Source: Apopatocola sp963628785
GTDB lineage: Bacteria > Bacillota > Clostridia > Oscillospirales > Oscillospiraceae
Length of the DNA stretch: 63,921 nucleotides
Reading direction: 5' to 3'
Assembly: GCA_963628785.1 (NCBI GenBank)
Contig: CAVGGQ010000002.1
Coordinates: 1-63,921, forward strand
Shown here one piece after another: positions 9,693-17,463 of this stretch; position 1 is the first letter of the stretch, and each line of letters begins with the position of its first letter. A program made the position numbers and the translations under genes. Under the pieces are notes generated by a model. That model was not told where the DNA came from and did not search any database. It was given only the letters and a program-made list of their open reading frames with translations.

Positions 9693-9897
9693 CGGTCTTT
9701 TCGAGCGTCAGCTTGCCGGAATAGACTTCGTCGATCGCCATGGAGACGGCCTTTTTGTCGAGGCTTTCGTGTTTTTCCTCGGCATTGGCGGAGATCTCAC
9801 GTGCGCGGCGTGCCACGAGGTTCACAAGGAGATAGCGGCTGCCGACTTTGTCGACTAGACTTTGTACGGGAGGATAGAGCATCATAACTGATAACAT
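9685..9897 (-). CDS. rpoZ: RNA polymerase omega subunit
   Basis: Small subunit that helps fold and stabilise the beta-prime subunit. The 70-aa product contains the family core SRYLLVNLVARRAREI and a charged C-terminal half. A GGAG lies 8 nt before the ATG at 9897; ATG codons five and six codons further in are also plausible and would match the usual start before LYPPV. It lies between gmk and priA in the conserved Firmicutes order and overlaps priA by 8 nt. Confidence 0.92.
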   Translation of the reverse strand: MLSVMMLYPPVQSLVDKVGSRYLLVNLVARRAREISANAEEKHESLDKKAVSMAIDEVYSGKLTLEKTDA

Positions 9898-9944
9898 TCC
9901 TTTCTCTCCGGCTTGAAGCCGGAATAAACATAAAATTTAATAAC

Positions 9945-10496
9945 TTATTGATCCAGGATGGCGCCGAGCTCACGCGCTGCGCGGTCGGGGTCATCGTTGA
10001 TGACGGTGTGATCGTAGTTCGTGGCGAGTGCCATTTCCCGGCTTGCCGTTTCGAGGCGTGCCCGAATGGTCTCTTCGGACTCCGTGCCGCGGCCGCGCAA
10101 ACGATGCTCGAGAGCATCCAGGCTCGGCGGGGAGAGAAATACGCTGACGGCTTCGGGAAGTTTTCTCTTCACCTGTGCCGCACCCTGTACTTCGATGTCC
10201 AGAATGACCGAAATACCGTTTTCAAGGCGCTGAAGCACCTGCGATTTCGGCGTACCGTAGCAGTTTCCGACGAACTCCGCGTGTTCGAGGAGCTCATCTT
10301 TGGCGATCATCTCGTCGAATTTCTCTCGGGATACGAAGAAATAATCCACGCCGTCCTTTTCGCCGGGGCGCGGAGCGCGGGTTGTGGCCGAAACGGAAAA
10401 TTCGACATTCGGCCGATCCGCCATCATTTTCCCGATGACCGTGGACTTTCCGCAGCCGGAAGGTCCCGAGATGACCAGAAGTTTTCCCCGCTTCAT
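9945..10496 (-). CDS. gmk: guanylate kinase
   Basis: Phosphorylates GMP to GDP in nucleotide metabolism. The P-loop GPSGCGKS spans residues 11-18. The GMP-binding segment includes TTRAPRPGE and DYFF, and a lid region rich in Arg (RLRGRGTESEE) follows. At 183 aa it has standard length. Its start overlaps the stop of the remA-like gene by 4 nt. About 47 nt separate it from rpoZ, with a good Shine-Dalgarno before rpoZ. Confidence 0.97.
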   Translation of the reverse strand: MKRGKLLVISGPSGCGKSTVIGKMMADRPNVEFSVSATTRAPRPGEKDGVDYFFVSREKFDEMIAKDELLEHAEFVGNCYGTPKSQVLQRLENGISVILDIEVQGAAQVKRKLPEAVSVFLSPPSLDALEHRLRGRGTESEETIRARLETASREMALATNYDHTVINDDPDRAARELGAILDQ

Positions 10497-10765
10497 GCCT
10501 CGCTCCTCTCTCCCGCAGGCGCTTCATCGCCCCGGGCATTCATTCTCGCGCTGACCGTTTCCGGCTGCAGAGCGGAGAGGATCACATGACCGGTATCCAT
10601 GATGATGACCGCTCTTGTGCGGCGGCCGTATGTTGCATCGATGAGCTGGCCGCGCTCGCGCACATCCTGAATGATGCGCTTGATTGGCGCGGATTCGGGG
10701 CTTACGATGGCGATAAGCCGCGAGGCGGATATAAGGTTTCCGAATCCGATGTTAATAAGCTTCAT
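10493..10765 (-). CDS. remA: RemA-like extracellular matrix regulator (DUF370)
   Basis: Small DNA-binding protein of the RemA/DUF370 family. In Bacillus subtilis RemA activates biofilm matrix and osmoprotection operons. The 90-aa protein carries the family core INIGFGNLIS near the N terminus and the central block ATYGRRTRAVIIMDTG. Its position between yicC and gmk is the classic one. Whether it controls matrix genes here is not known; no matrix operon is in the window. Confidence 0.9.
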   Translation of the reverse strand: MKLINIGFGNLISASRLIAIVSPESAPIKRIIQDVRERGQLIDATYGRRTRAVIIMDTGHVILSALQPETVSARMNARGDEAPAGERSEA

Positions 10766-10774
10766 GCCGCACCC

Positions 10775-11659
10775 TCATTCCACATTCTGCAGCTGCTCGC
10801 GGATCTTCTCGATCTCGGACTTGAGATCCACGACGACCTTGGCAAGCTCTGCATCGCTGCACTTGGAGCCGATGGTGTTTGATTCGCGGTTAAATTCCTG
10901 CACGAGGAAGTCCATTTTCCGTCCGATGGGCGAGCCCTCCTCGAGCATGGTGCGGAACTGCGCAATGTGGCTGCGCAGACGAACTGTCTCTTCGTCGACG
11001 GCGGTACGGTCGACGAAAATCGCCACTTCGGTGATGATCCGCTGCTCATCGAGAGAGCGATCCTCCAGAATGGTGTGAAGGCGCGCTTCCAGGCGTTCGC
11101 GGTATTCCTTCACGGTCTGCGGGGAGCGTTCTTCAACGACGGAGACAAGTTTTTCGATGGTTTCGAGCTTCGCGAGCATATCCTCGCGGAGACGCTCGCC
11201 CTCGCGGCTGCGCATGACGTTGAACTCTGCCACGGCTCGGGATGTGATCTCGCAGAGTACTTCGGAGGCTTTGTCCCGGTCGATTTCCTTGCGTTCCACG
11301 GTGAGCACGTCGGGGAAGCGCGCGATCTGCATGGCGGTGAGGCCGGAATCGATTGAAAACTCCTGCGCCATGTGCTCAATGGCGTCGCGGTAGCCTCGCG
11401 CCAGTTCCTTGTTTACAACGACAACGCTGGCTGCGTCCTGCGAGCCCTGCGCAGACACGAAAACATCCACCTTGCCGCGAGCTACGGCGGCAGACACGGC
11501 CGATTTTACCGCCTCTTCTGCAAAGAGTAAGCTGCGCGGAAGGCGAACCGAGCAGTCGAGAAAGCGGTTGTTGACACTTTTGATTTCAACCGTGATCTCC
11601 TGACCTTCTACGACGCCTTTGGCACTGCCGTAGCCGGTCATGCTGAGTAGATTTCCCAT
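10775..11659 (-). CDS. yicC: YicC-family endoribonuclease
   Basis: YicC/YloC family protein; members have been shown to act as endoribonucleases. The 294-aa product shows the family N terminus MTGYGSAKG, the segment EIKSVNNRFLD, and the C-terminal DUF1732 region with GRKMDFLVQEFNRE followed by a coiled-coil end. The ATG has GGGAG in front of it. It lies directly upstream of the remA-like gene, as in many Firmicutes, and follows a J-domain gene that is not part of the usual set. Confidence 0.93.
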   Translation of the reverse strand: MGNLLSMTGYGSAKGVVEGQEITVEIKSVNNRFLDCSVRLPRSLLFAEEAVKSAVSAAVARGKVDVFVSAQGSQDAASVVVVNKELARGYRDAIEHMAQEFSIDSGLTAMQIARFPDVLTVERKEIDRDKASEVLCEITSRAVAEFNVMRSREGERLREDMLAKLETIEKLVSVVEERSPQTVKEYRERLEARLHTILEDRSLDEQRIITEVAIFVDRTAVDEETVRLRSHIAQFRTMLEEGSPIGRKMDFLVQEFNRESNTIGSKCSDAELAKVVVDLKSEIEKIREQLQNVE

Positions 11660-11698
11660 TTTCTTATATCTCCCAAATCATTGATTATCCCATTTGCA

Positions 11699-12316
11699 TC
11701 AGCAGGGGAAACAGATGAACCGTCCGCCGGAGCAGAGCGAGAGGCCGGCGCAGAGGGCGAGCGAGGGGCAGGCGTTCGGACAGTTCGTTGTCGTCACCGT
11801 GCCGGTGCCGACGGCAGAGCCGAACGGGTCGCTTGCCATTTTCTGCAGCTGGGCGAGAGCCTGCTGATATTCGATGTTGCCGGGATCCATGGAGACGGCC
11901 GTTCGGAAGTAGCTTTCCGCTTCGTCGAGCCAGCCGCGGTGATAGCTGACGGCACCCATGAGGAAATTCCACTCCGCGTCGCGGTCGACGATGGAGCCGA
12001 GGATCATTTCCGCGCGAGAGAAATCGCCGGCCATAATGGCGGCGCGCACATCGCGGTACGGGCCCGTGGAGGTTCCGTACGAGGTGCTGCCCGGCTGCGA
12101 ATAGGTCTGACGCTGCGAGCCGCCGTTGGCACGCTCTTTGGTAATGGTATCGTACGCCTCGTTGATGGTCTTCATTTTTTCCTGGGCGAGGTCAGCCAGA
12201 GGGTTATTCGCATAGTTGTCCGGATGGTATTTCCGGGCGAGCTCGCGGTATTTCTTTTTGATCTCCTCGTCCGTGGCATCGCGGGATACGCCGAGGACAA
12301 CATAAGGGTCGGTCAT
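11699..12316 (-). CDS. J-domain protein with cysteine-rich tail
   Basis: A J domain (about residues 2-66) with the HPD motif in RKYHPDNYAN should recruit DnaK-type Hsp70. A TPR-like middle region (about 100-165) contains two helical pairs, ending with AVSMDPGNIEYQQAL. The C-terminal tail holds six cysteines in CPNACPSLALCAG and the last dozen residues (CSGG, CFPC). I chose the ATG at 12316 (205 aa) because GGGAG precedes it and the J domain starts there. The Gly/Phe and zinc-finger domains of true DnaJ are missing, so the client or role is unknown. It lies 22 nt after a DUF5685 gene. Confidence 0.88.
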   Translation of the reverse strand: MTDPYVVLGVSRDATDEEIKKKYRELARKYHPDNYANNPLADLAQEKMKTINEAYDTITKERANGGSQRQTYSQPGSTSYGTSTGPYRDVRAAIMAGDFSRAEMILGSIVDRDAEWNFLMGAVSYHRGWLDEAESYFRTAVSMDPGNIEYQQALAQLQKMASDPFGSAVGTGTVTTTNCPNACPSLALCAGLSLCSGGRFICFPC

Positions 12317-12338
12317 TCCATACTCCCTGCCCGAAGGA

Positions 12339-13208
12339 TCAGAGATCCTCCGTCTTTTTTGTATTCTTGTTCCATGTTCCGGCAAATACGGCCTCGGCCG
12401 AAGCGGGAACACCGAGAGAAATCGTGTTTTCGATGATGGGCTTCCACACCGTGTCGGGAAGAAGCTCCGCTGCGCTCATTGCGCGGGAGAGCGATGCATT
12501 GAGCGTACCGCGGACGGCTTTCTTTTCCTCATAGGAGAGAATGTCGCCCTCGTAGCGGACGCAGAGCGGGTTAAATCGGCCCTTGCGGCGATCCTCCGCA
12601 AAATCGTCGACGGCATCGAGAATATACACGGCGCGGCCGATGTGGTATAGGATCTCGGCCCGGACGCGTCCTGCGCTGCCGCCTTTCGCACCGGAGGCCG
12701 AAAACGCCAGCAGGTGGGCGAAGCAGTCTGCCGTTTCGTCGAGCGAGACACTGCCGCCCGCTTCGAGCTTTGAAAGCTCCGCAAGGCACGCGGCGGTATT
12801 TTCGGCAAGCATCGGCTTTTTCGACGATGCTTTGCGATAGGCGCGCTTCAGGAAGCTCCCCACGATCTTCGCTCGCAGCGACGCGAAGCCGGATTCGTCT
12901 GCGGCATCGTCGCGCAGCTTTTCGCAGGCGAGGATCACGGAAAAATCGGCGGCATCGGTAAGAACGTCGTTTCCGCACACACAGGGGAGCTTCCGAAAAG
13001 GATGCACGGGGCAGCGGCGGCCTTCCGGTATCTCTGCCCCCTCGAGTGAGAGCAAAGCGAGGAACGTCATATCGTAGCTCACGAGGAAGCGGGCGGCGAA
13101 GCCGTACTCGTGCCGGAGCGCTTCACACAGCCCGCAGTATGCCGTGCGGAAGCGCTTATATTCGTTTACGCGAAGTTCGTTGACATAGGGGCGAATGTAT
13201 CCGTACAT
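12339..13208 (-). CDS. DUF5685 family protein
   Basis: I recognise this 289-aa protein as DUF5685, a family of unknown function found mainly in Clostridia. It begins MYGYIRPYVNELRV, has an AYCGLCEAL cysteine pair near residue 25 and a further pair in LPCVCGND near residue 77, possibly a metal site. The rest is predicted helical and resembles polyprenyl-synthase-like all-alpha proteins, including Asp-rich DAVDDFAED. There is no signal peptide. It lies 3 nt after cdaR and upstream of the J-domain gene, so it is probably co-transcribed with the c-di-AMP genes. Confidence 0.75.
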   Translation of the reverse strand: MYGYIRPYVNELRVNEYKRFRTAYCGLCEALRHEYGFAARFLVSYDMTFLALLSLEGAEIPEGRRCPVHPFRKLPCVCGNDVLTDAADFSVILACEKLRDDAADESGFASLRAKIVGSFLKRAYRKASSKKPMLAENTAACLAELSKLEAGGSVSLDETADCFAHLLAFSASGAKGGSAGRVRAEILYHIGRAVYILDAVDDFAEDRRKGRFNPLCVRYEGDILSYEEKKAVRGTLNASLSRAMSAAELLPDTVWKPIIENTISLGVPASAEAVFAGTWNKNTKKTEDL

Positions 13209-13211
13209 GTC

Positions 13212-14507
13212 TCAGTGCAATTCTTTGAGCGTGATATAGATCTTGTATTCGCCGATCGTCCCGGCATCCGGGAAGCCGTCGATTTTGATCTCTATCGTCG
13301 GGGTATATACGCCGGCGGCGGTAACGCTGAGACCTGAGAGATCCGCTACGGCGCGGAGGTTTACCTCGCTGATCTCATCGAGGTCGCTCTGCGCGGCGCG
13401 GATGGTAACGCTGAGAGCCTGCGTGATGTTCTCCGCCGCATAGCCTTCGGGAATGTTGATGCAGCTGATGTTCTCGGGATTCACGGAGAATGTCTTTGTG
13501 GAAAGGCCGGTCACGGTGACGGTGACCGTGGCTTCCGTAATGCCGGTCATGATCTCCGTGCCGTTCGGCGGGATGATCGTGTAGGTGGCGGAATATTCGG
13601 AAGCGAAGCTCGAAAGGTCGATAGTGCCGAGGATGAGCTTCGTGGTGCTGTCGATGGCGGAGGCATCGCCGGCAAGCATGATGGTGCTCGGTTCGATCTC
13701 GATGTGTGTGTTTGCATCGCGTGTGGCTCCGCCGCCGTCGACGATCGTCACATCGAGCGGAACTTCCTTCGTGGAGAGAACATTGAGCGTTACGGTGACT
13801 TCCTCGGTCTCGCGTACGATGGATGCGTCGTCAATCTCGTTGCCGTCCGAATCAACGAGGGTATAGGTGGTGGAGTAACTCAGCGTGCGGTCGACTTCGT
13901 CGCGCGTGATGGCTACATAGGCGTGATCCACGTTGCTGATGACGGTTTTCGGCGCGCTGATGGTAACGACCATCGGGTCAAAGACGATGCTCTCATCGGC
14001 GAGATAGCCCTCCGCCGTGCTGCCGGTAAAGGAGCCCTTCACTTCAACCGTCTTGCGGACAAGCTTATCCACATAGAAATTGATGACCTCGGCAGAGCTG
14101 CGAACGAGTGATACATCGCTCGCGTTTACGCCCGTGGGATAGGAAATATCGTATGAGACGGAATATCGGCCGTCCGATGTGACATTGCTGAGGTTGATTG
14201 TCGCGGTCACATTGGAGTTGGTGAGCTTGCTGAGGGTGCGGCGCGTGCCGGAGAACGTAAGATTCACGCTCGTGCGATCCTGCTCGGTGACGATGAGGTC
14301 GTTCGCGGTGCGCATGGTGTCCGCGCCGATGAATTCGATCTTCACGCCGGTGAGCGTCTTTTCCACTTCTACGCCCTCGGTGGCGGTCACATACGTCCAA
14401 AGGAAAAACGCCGCGAGCAGCGAGACGATGGCCCAGAATACCTTGCTGTTTGTCAGGCGGGAGAAAAAGGAGCTTTTTTCGTTTGTGTTCTCGGTCGTAT
14501 TATTCAT
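13212..14507 (-). CDS. cdaR: YbbR-domain regulator of diadenylate cyclase (CdaR)
   Basis: Membrane-anchored partner that modulates CdaA. A short cytoplasmic start is followed by one transmembrane helix (about 23-41) and an extracellular part made of repeated beta-rich YbbR domains (about 45-430), each with the pattern of a conserved VEV/VTV strand and a following PxTV step. At 431 aa it carries about four YbbR units. It overlaps cdaA by 8 nt, the standard operon pairing, so the pair probably forms a complex at the membrane. Confidence 0.93.
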   Translation of the reverse strand: MNNTTENTNEKSSFFSRLTNSKVFWAIVSLLAAFFLWTYVTATEGVEVEKTLTGVKIEFIGADTMRTANDLIVTEQDRTSVNLTFSGTRRTLSKLTNSNVTATINLSNVTSDGRYSVSYDISYPTGVNASDVSLVRSSAEVINFYVDKLVRKTVEVKGSFTGSTAEGYLADESIVFDPMVVTISAPKTVISNVDHAYVAITRDEVDRTLSYSTTYTLVDSDGNEIDDASIVRETEEVTVTLNVLSTKEVPLDVTIVDGGGATRDANTHIEIEPSTIMLAGDASAIDSTTKLILGTIDLSSFASEYSATYTIIPPNGTEIMTGITEATVTVTVTGLSTKTFSVNPENISCINIPEGYAAENITQALSVTIRAAQSDLDEISEVNLRAVADLSGLSVTAAGVYTPTIEIKIDGFPDAGTIGEYKIYITLKELH

Positions 14508-15363
14508 TGATGTTGTCCTTTTCTTTGCGGCGGAGGAAGCGGAACTTTCCGACCGTCTCCTCGGAGGTTTTAGGCATCAGGTTTGCATGGAGGAGCTTGT
14601 CCACGGCTTCAACGGAGAGATGGCGCTTCATCTGTCCGTCAATGACAACGGAGATGGCACCGGTCTCCTCCGACACGATGAGGACTACGGCGTCGGACGC
14701 CTCGCTCATGCCAATGCCGGCGCGGTGGCGCATGCCGAGGTCTTTGGAAACATTCGTGCTGTTCGTGAGCGGGAGCACGCAGCCGGCAGCGTAGACGCGG
14801 CCGTTGCGGATAATGACGGCGCCGTCGTGCATGGGGGCTTTCACAAAAAAGATGTTTTTCAGAAGCTCGGCCGTGATCGCGCCGTCGACGATCGTGCCGG
14901 TGCGGATCTGCTCATCGAGCTTGTTGTCACGCTCGAAAATGATGAGCGCGCCGGTGCGTGAATCAGACATGTCCTTGCACGCGAGAAGCGTCTGCGCAAT
15001 GGCGGAATCCGTCACCTGGCTGCGCTGTTCGGAGAAAGCACGGAAGATTTTCGTGCCGTTGCCGAATTTTTCGAGGAAGCGGCGGATCTCCGGCTGGAAG
15101 AGTACGACCAGCGCGAGCAGTCCGATCTGTACGGCGTTGCGGAGAATGTAGTTTACCGTGTGCAGCTGGAATTCTTCCGAGATCCACAGGAGGATCAGAA
15201 TATAGAAGATGCCCATGAAAATGCGCTTCGACTGCGTCTTGCGGATGAGTCCGATCAGCGCATAGGTCCCCACCGTTACGAGGAGAATATCGACAAAGTC
15301 TGCCACGCGGATGGTGCCCAGCTGGTTGACCGCCTGTGACAGAGCAGACCATATTGCTTCCAT
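14500..15363 (-). CDS. cdaA: membrane diadenylate cyclase CdaA (c-di-AMP synthase)
   Basis: Makes cyclic di-AMP from two ATP molecules. Three predicted transmembrane helices (about 22-40, 46-62, 73-90) precede a DAC domain. The catalytic DGA motif is at 180-182 (APMHDGAVII) and the ATP-binding RHR motif at 212-214 (MRHRAGIG). At 287 aa it matches CdaA/DacA. It is the first gene after a clear promoter and heads a run of 16 co-directional genes. The usual third gene, glmM, is not next to it. Confidence 0.96.
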   Translation of the reverse strand: MEAIWSALSQAVNQLGTIRVADFVDILLVTVGTYALIGLIRKTQSKRIFMGIFYILILLWISEEFQLHTVNYILRNAVQIGLLALVVLFQPEIRRFLEKFGNGTKIFRAFSEQRSQVTDSAIAQTLLACKDMSDSRTGALIIFERDNKLDEQIRTGTIVDGAITAELLKNIFFVKAPMHDGAVIIRNGRVYAAGCVLPLTNSTNVSKDLGMRHRAGIGMSEASDAVVLIVSEETGAISVVIDGQMKRHLSVEAVDKLLHANLMPKTSEETVGKFRFLRRKEKDNINE

Positions 15364-15435
15364 AGGAAAACCTCACCTTCGTGATATCATTGGTGTTTTT
15401 ATCTTCATGCACAATGTACCTAATTATCTGATTCT

Positions 15436-15464
15436 ATTATAACCAATCAAACGGATTATAGCAA
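15436..15464 (-). promoter_or_regulatory. sigma-A-type promoter for the cdaA operon
   Basis: Read on the minus strand, TTGCTA (15459-15464) and TATAAT (15436-15441) are separated by 17 nt. The -10 element lies about 70 nt upstream of the cdaA ATG. The surrounding 200-nt region is AT-rich compared with the genes and holds no coding sequence. This is the only strong promoter I see for the whole run down to rsgA. Confidence 0.7.
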
Positions 15465-15545
15465 ACAGAAGGTTACAATTTGTAGCTATTTTTTTAAATT
15501 TTTTTGGGCATAGCCGCAGATGACACTGCGCAGGGCTGCCCTATA

Positions 15546-15574
15546 GAAAAACCTCTGCGGAAGTTCCGCAGAGG
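15546..15574 (-). terminator. terminator after ispF
   Basis: A perfect 9-bp stem (CCTCTGCGG / CCGCAGAGG) with a 5-nt loop lies 7 nt beyond the ispF stop. On the minus strand it is followed by TTTTTC. It separates carD-ispD-ispF from the cdaA promoter. Confidence 0.85.
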
Positions 15575-15580
15575 GTGATA

Positions 15581-16057
15581 TCAGGCTTCCATGATGAGCG
15601 CTACGGCCATGGCGGAGATGCCCTCTCCCCTGCCGGTGAAGCCGAGGTGTTCCTCGGTGGTGGCTTTAACACTTACGCAGCACTCATCGATCCCCATGGC
15701 TTCGGCAAGGCGGCGGCGCATTTCGGGAATGTACGGCATGAGCTTCGGCTTTTGCGCGACGACCGTCGCATCGGTATTTACAATGTTCCAGCCGTTTTCG
15801 TGGAGGACATCGCACACACGGCGGAGGAGCTGCAGGCTGTCTGCGCCTTCAAAGCGCTCGTCCGTGTCGGGGAAAAGCTGCCCGATGTCGCCGAGCGCCG
15901 CCGCGCCGAGCAGCGCATCCATAACGGCGTGGGCAAGGACATCGGCATCCGAATGGCCGAGCAGGCCTTTTTCGTAGGGGGTGTTCACACCGCCGAGAAT
16001 GAGTGCCCGGCCTTCCGTTAGGCGGTGGACATCGTAGCCCTGGCCGACCCGGATCAT
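15581..16057 (-). CDS. ispF: 2-C-methyl-D-erythritol 2,4-cyclodiphosphate synthase
   Basis: Fifth enzyme of the MEP isoprenoid pathway; forms the cyclic diphosphate with loss of CMP. Counted from a GTG four codons upstream, the zinc ligands are Asp13 and His15 in GYDVHRL and His47 in HSDADVLAH. I chose the ATG at 16057 (158 aa) because GGAG sits 6 nt before it; the upstream GTG would overlap ispD. The gene begins one base past the ispD stop codon, so the two are surely co-translated. A terminator follows. Confidence 0.96.
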   Translation of the reverse strand: MIRVGQGYDVHRLTEGRALILGGVNTPYEKGLLGHSDADVLAHAVMDALLGAAALGDIGQLFPDTDERFEGADSLQLLRRVCDVLHENGWNIVNTDATVVAQKPKLMPYIPEMRRRLAEAMGIDECCVSVKATTEEHLGFTGRGEGISAMAVALIMEA

Positions 16058-16058
16058 C

Positions 16059-16778
16059 TTATTCTCCACGGCTTTTCAGAATGGCTTCCGCCGTCGGTAT
16101 ATCGACAGGGCCGGTGATCTTGATGTTTTCGGGTGAGCCTTTGGAGAGGTGTACCTTCATGCCCATGGCCTCCACGGCGGCAGCATCGTCGGTGTACTCC
16201 CTGCCCTCGCCCTTGGCGCGGGTGAGGGCGGCTTTGATAATTTCGGGAATGAACGCCTGCGGCGTCTGGATGGCGGCAAGGGCGTTGCGGTCGAGCGTGC
16301 GAACAACGGTGTCGTTGTCCTTTTCCTTCACCGTATCCGTTACCGGCACGGCAGGCGCGGCACAGCGGTAGAGTGCGGCGCTGTGCATGGCATCGTAGAC
16401 GATATCTTCCGTTACAAGCGGACGGGCTCCGTCGTGGATGAGGACATATTTGGCGCTGCGGCGGATCTGTATGAGCCCCGCGAGCGCGGACTCCGTGCGT
16501 GTGGCGCCGCCAAGAATGACTTTTTCCACCTTCCGAACGGAATAGTCGCGGCAGAGCTTTGCGGTCTTTTCAAGCGACTCCATGCGCGTTACGAGGATGA
16601 TCTCATCCACAAAGGGGCAGGCGTCGAGCGCCGCGAGCGTGCGGGCGAGCACCGGCTTGCCCGCGAGATCCATAAAGAGCTTGTCCTCTCCCATTCTGGT
16701 GGAAGAGCCGGCGGCCACGACAACGATGCTGCAGGTCGTGTGCCCGGCGCGGCGAAGGAAATCGGAAATACGACTCAT
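16059..16778 (-). CDS. ispD: 2-C-methyl-D-erythritol 4-phosphate cytidylyltransferase
   Basis: Third step of the MEP pathway, transferring CMP onto methylerythritol phosphate. The nucleotide-binding motif VVVAAGSSTRMG lies at about 19-30, with Lys34 soon after. Conserved HDGARPLV and the C-terminal EYTDDAAAVE are present. At 239 aa it has normal length, with a short extra N-terminal stretch before the first strand. It lies 17 nt after carD and directly before ispF; ispH is only 0.7 kb further upstream. Confidence 0.95.
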   Translation of the reverse strand: MSRISDFLRRAGHTTCSIVVVAAGSSTRMGEDKLFMDLAGKPVLARTLAALDACPFVDEIILVTRMESLEKTAKLCRDYSVRKVEKVILGGATRTESALAGLIQIRRSAKYVLIHDGARPLVTEDIVYDAMHSAALYRCAAPAVPVTDTVKEKDNDTVVRTLDRNALAAIQTPQAFIPEIIKAALTRAKGEGREYTDDAAAVEAMGMKVHLSKGSPENIKITGPVDIPTAEAILKSRGE

Positions 16779-16795
16779 ACCTGTTTACACTCCGT

Positions 16796-17284
16796 TTAAT
16801 TCGGTTTGCGAAGAGTCTCTTCGAGACGGCGTTCGGCATACTCGTATGAGCAACCGACGGCAAGGGATACCTCGGACAGGAAATTTTTTTTGGCCTGGCG
16901 GAGCATGGCGCGCTCGCCGGCAGAAAGATGGCGCCTCGCATCGCGCTCCTTAAGAGCTTTGATAACAGAGGCGAGTTCCAGCAGGTCTCCGCTTTTGATG
17001 CGTTCCATGTTCTCCCGATAACGCTGGTTCCAGTTGTCCGTCATGGATGTGTCCAGCTCGGGGATGCGGTGGAAAATGTCATGTACTGTTTCGATGTCCG
17101 CGATCGGACGTATTCCGATCGAGCCGCAGGCATTCATCGGAACCATGACGACCATTCCGGTGCCCTGCAGCTTTAAGACATAGTAATCTCGTGTTTCGCC
17201 ATCAATACGGCGGTTTTCAATGCGATCGATTACCCCGGCCCCGTGAAGCGGATGGGCAATGCGATCTCCGATAGAAAAGTTCAT
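16796..17284 (-). CDS. CarD/CdnL-type transcriptional regulator (first copy)
   Basis: RNA-polymerase-binding protein of the CarD_CdnL_TRCF family. The N-terminal Tudor-like RNA polymerase interaction domain starts MNFSIGDRIAHPLHGAGVI and runs to about residue 65. A helical C-terminal domain ends in the basic EYAERRLEETLRK. At 162 aa it is typical of the clostridial form. GGAGG stands 6 nt before the ATG. Its own promoter lies about 75 nt upstream, and ispD-ispF follow, so it may be a general housekeeping regulator carried with MEP genes. A second copy is at 54241-54762. Confidence 0.92.
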   Translation of the reverse strand: MNFSIGDRIAHPLHGAGVIDRIENRRIDGETRDYYVLKLQGTGMVVMVPMNACGSIGIRPIADIETVHDIFHRIPELDTSMTDNWNQRYRENMERIKSGDLLELASVIKALKERDARRHLSAGERAMLRQAKKNFLSEVSLAVGCSYEYAERRLEETLRKPN

Positions 17285-17357
17285 CGCGTTCCTCCTGCCC
17301 GAATAAGGGTCTTTCGTCTTAACTGTTCTCTTTTGCTGTCCACTTTACTGCAATAAT

Positions 17358-17386
17358 ATTATACACGAGAAATCCAGCAATAGCAA
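17358..17386 (-). promoter_or_regulatory. promoter for carD-ispD-ispF
   Basis: On the minus strand TTGCTA (17381-17386), a 17-nt spacer and TATAAT (17358-17363). The -35 hexamer and spacing are identical to those of the cdaA promoter. Confidence 0.7.
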
Positions 17387-17405
17387 GCCTTTCCGCCGTT
17401 ACGGA

Positions 17406-17438
17406 GAAAATAAAATCCCTCTGCCTTGCGGCAGAGGG
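17406..17438 (-). terminator. terminator after the ispH-rpsA fusion
   Basis: Nine-base arms CCCTCTGCC / GGCAGAGGG around TTGC, followed on the minus strand by ATTTTATTTT. It lies about 25 nt beyond the stop codon of the fusion gene and just upstream of the carD promoter. Confidence 0.88.
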
Positions 17439-17463
17439 ACGAAAATGCGGGAATGAAGGAAAA

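Noticed and set aside
10775..15363. Diadenylate cyclase region as a nucleotide-based anti-phage (CBASS-like) system
   Set aside because: CdaA is the housekeeping c-di-AMP synthase with its regulator CdaR; no effector, ubiquitin-like or HORMA partner genes are present.
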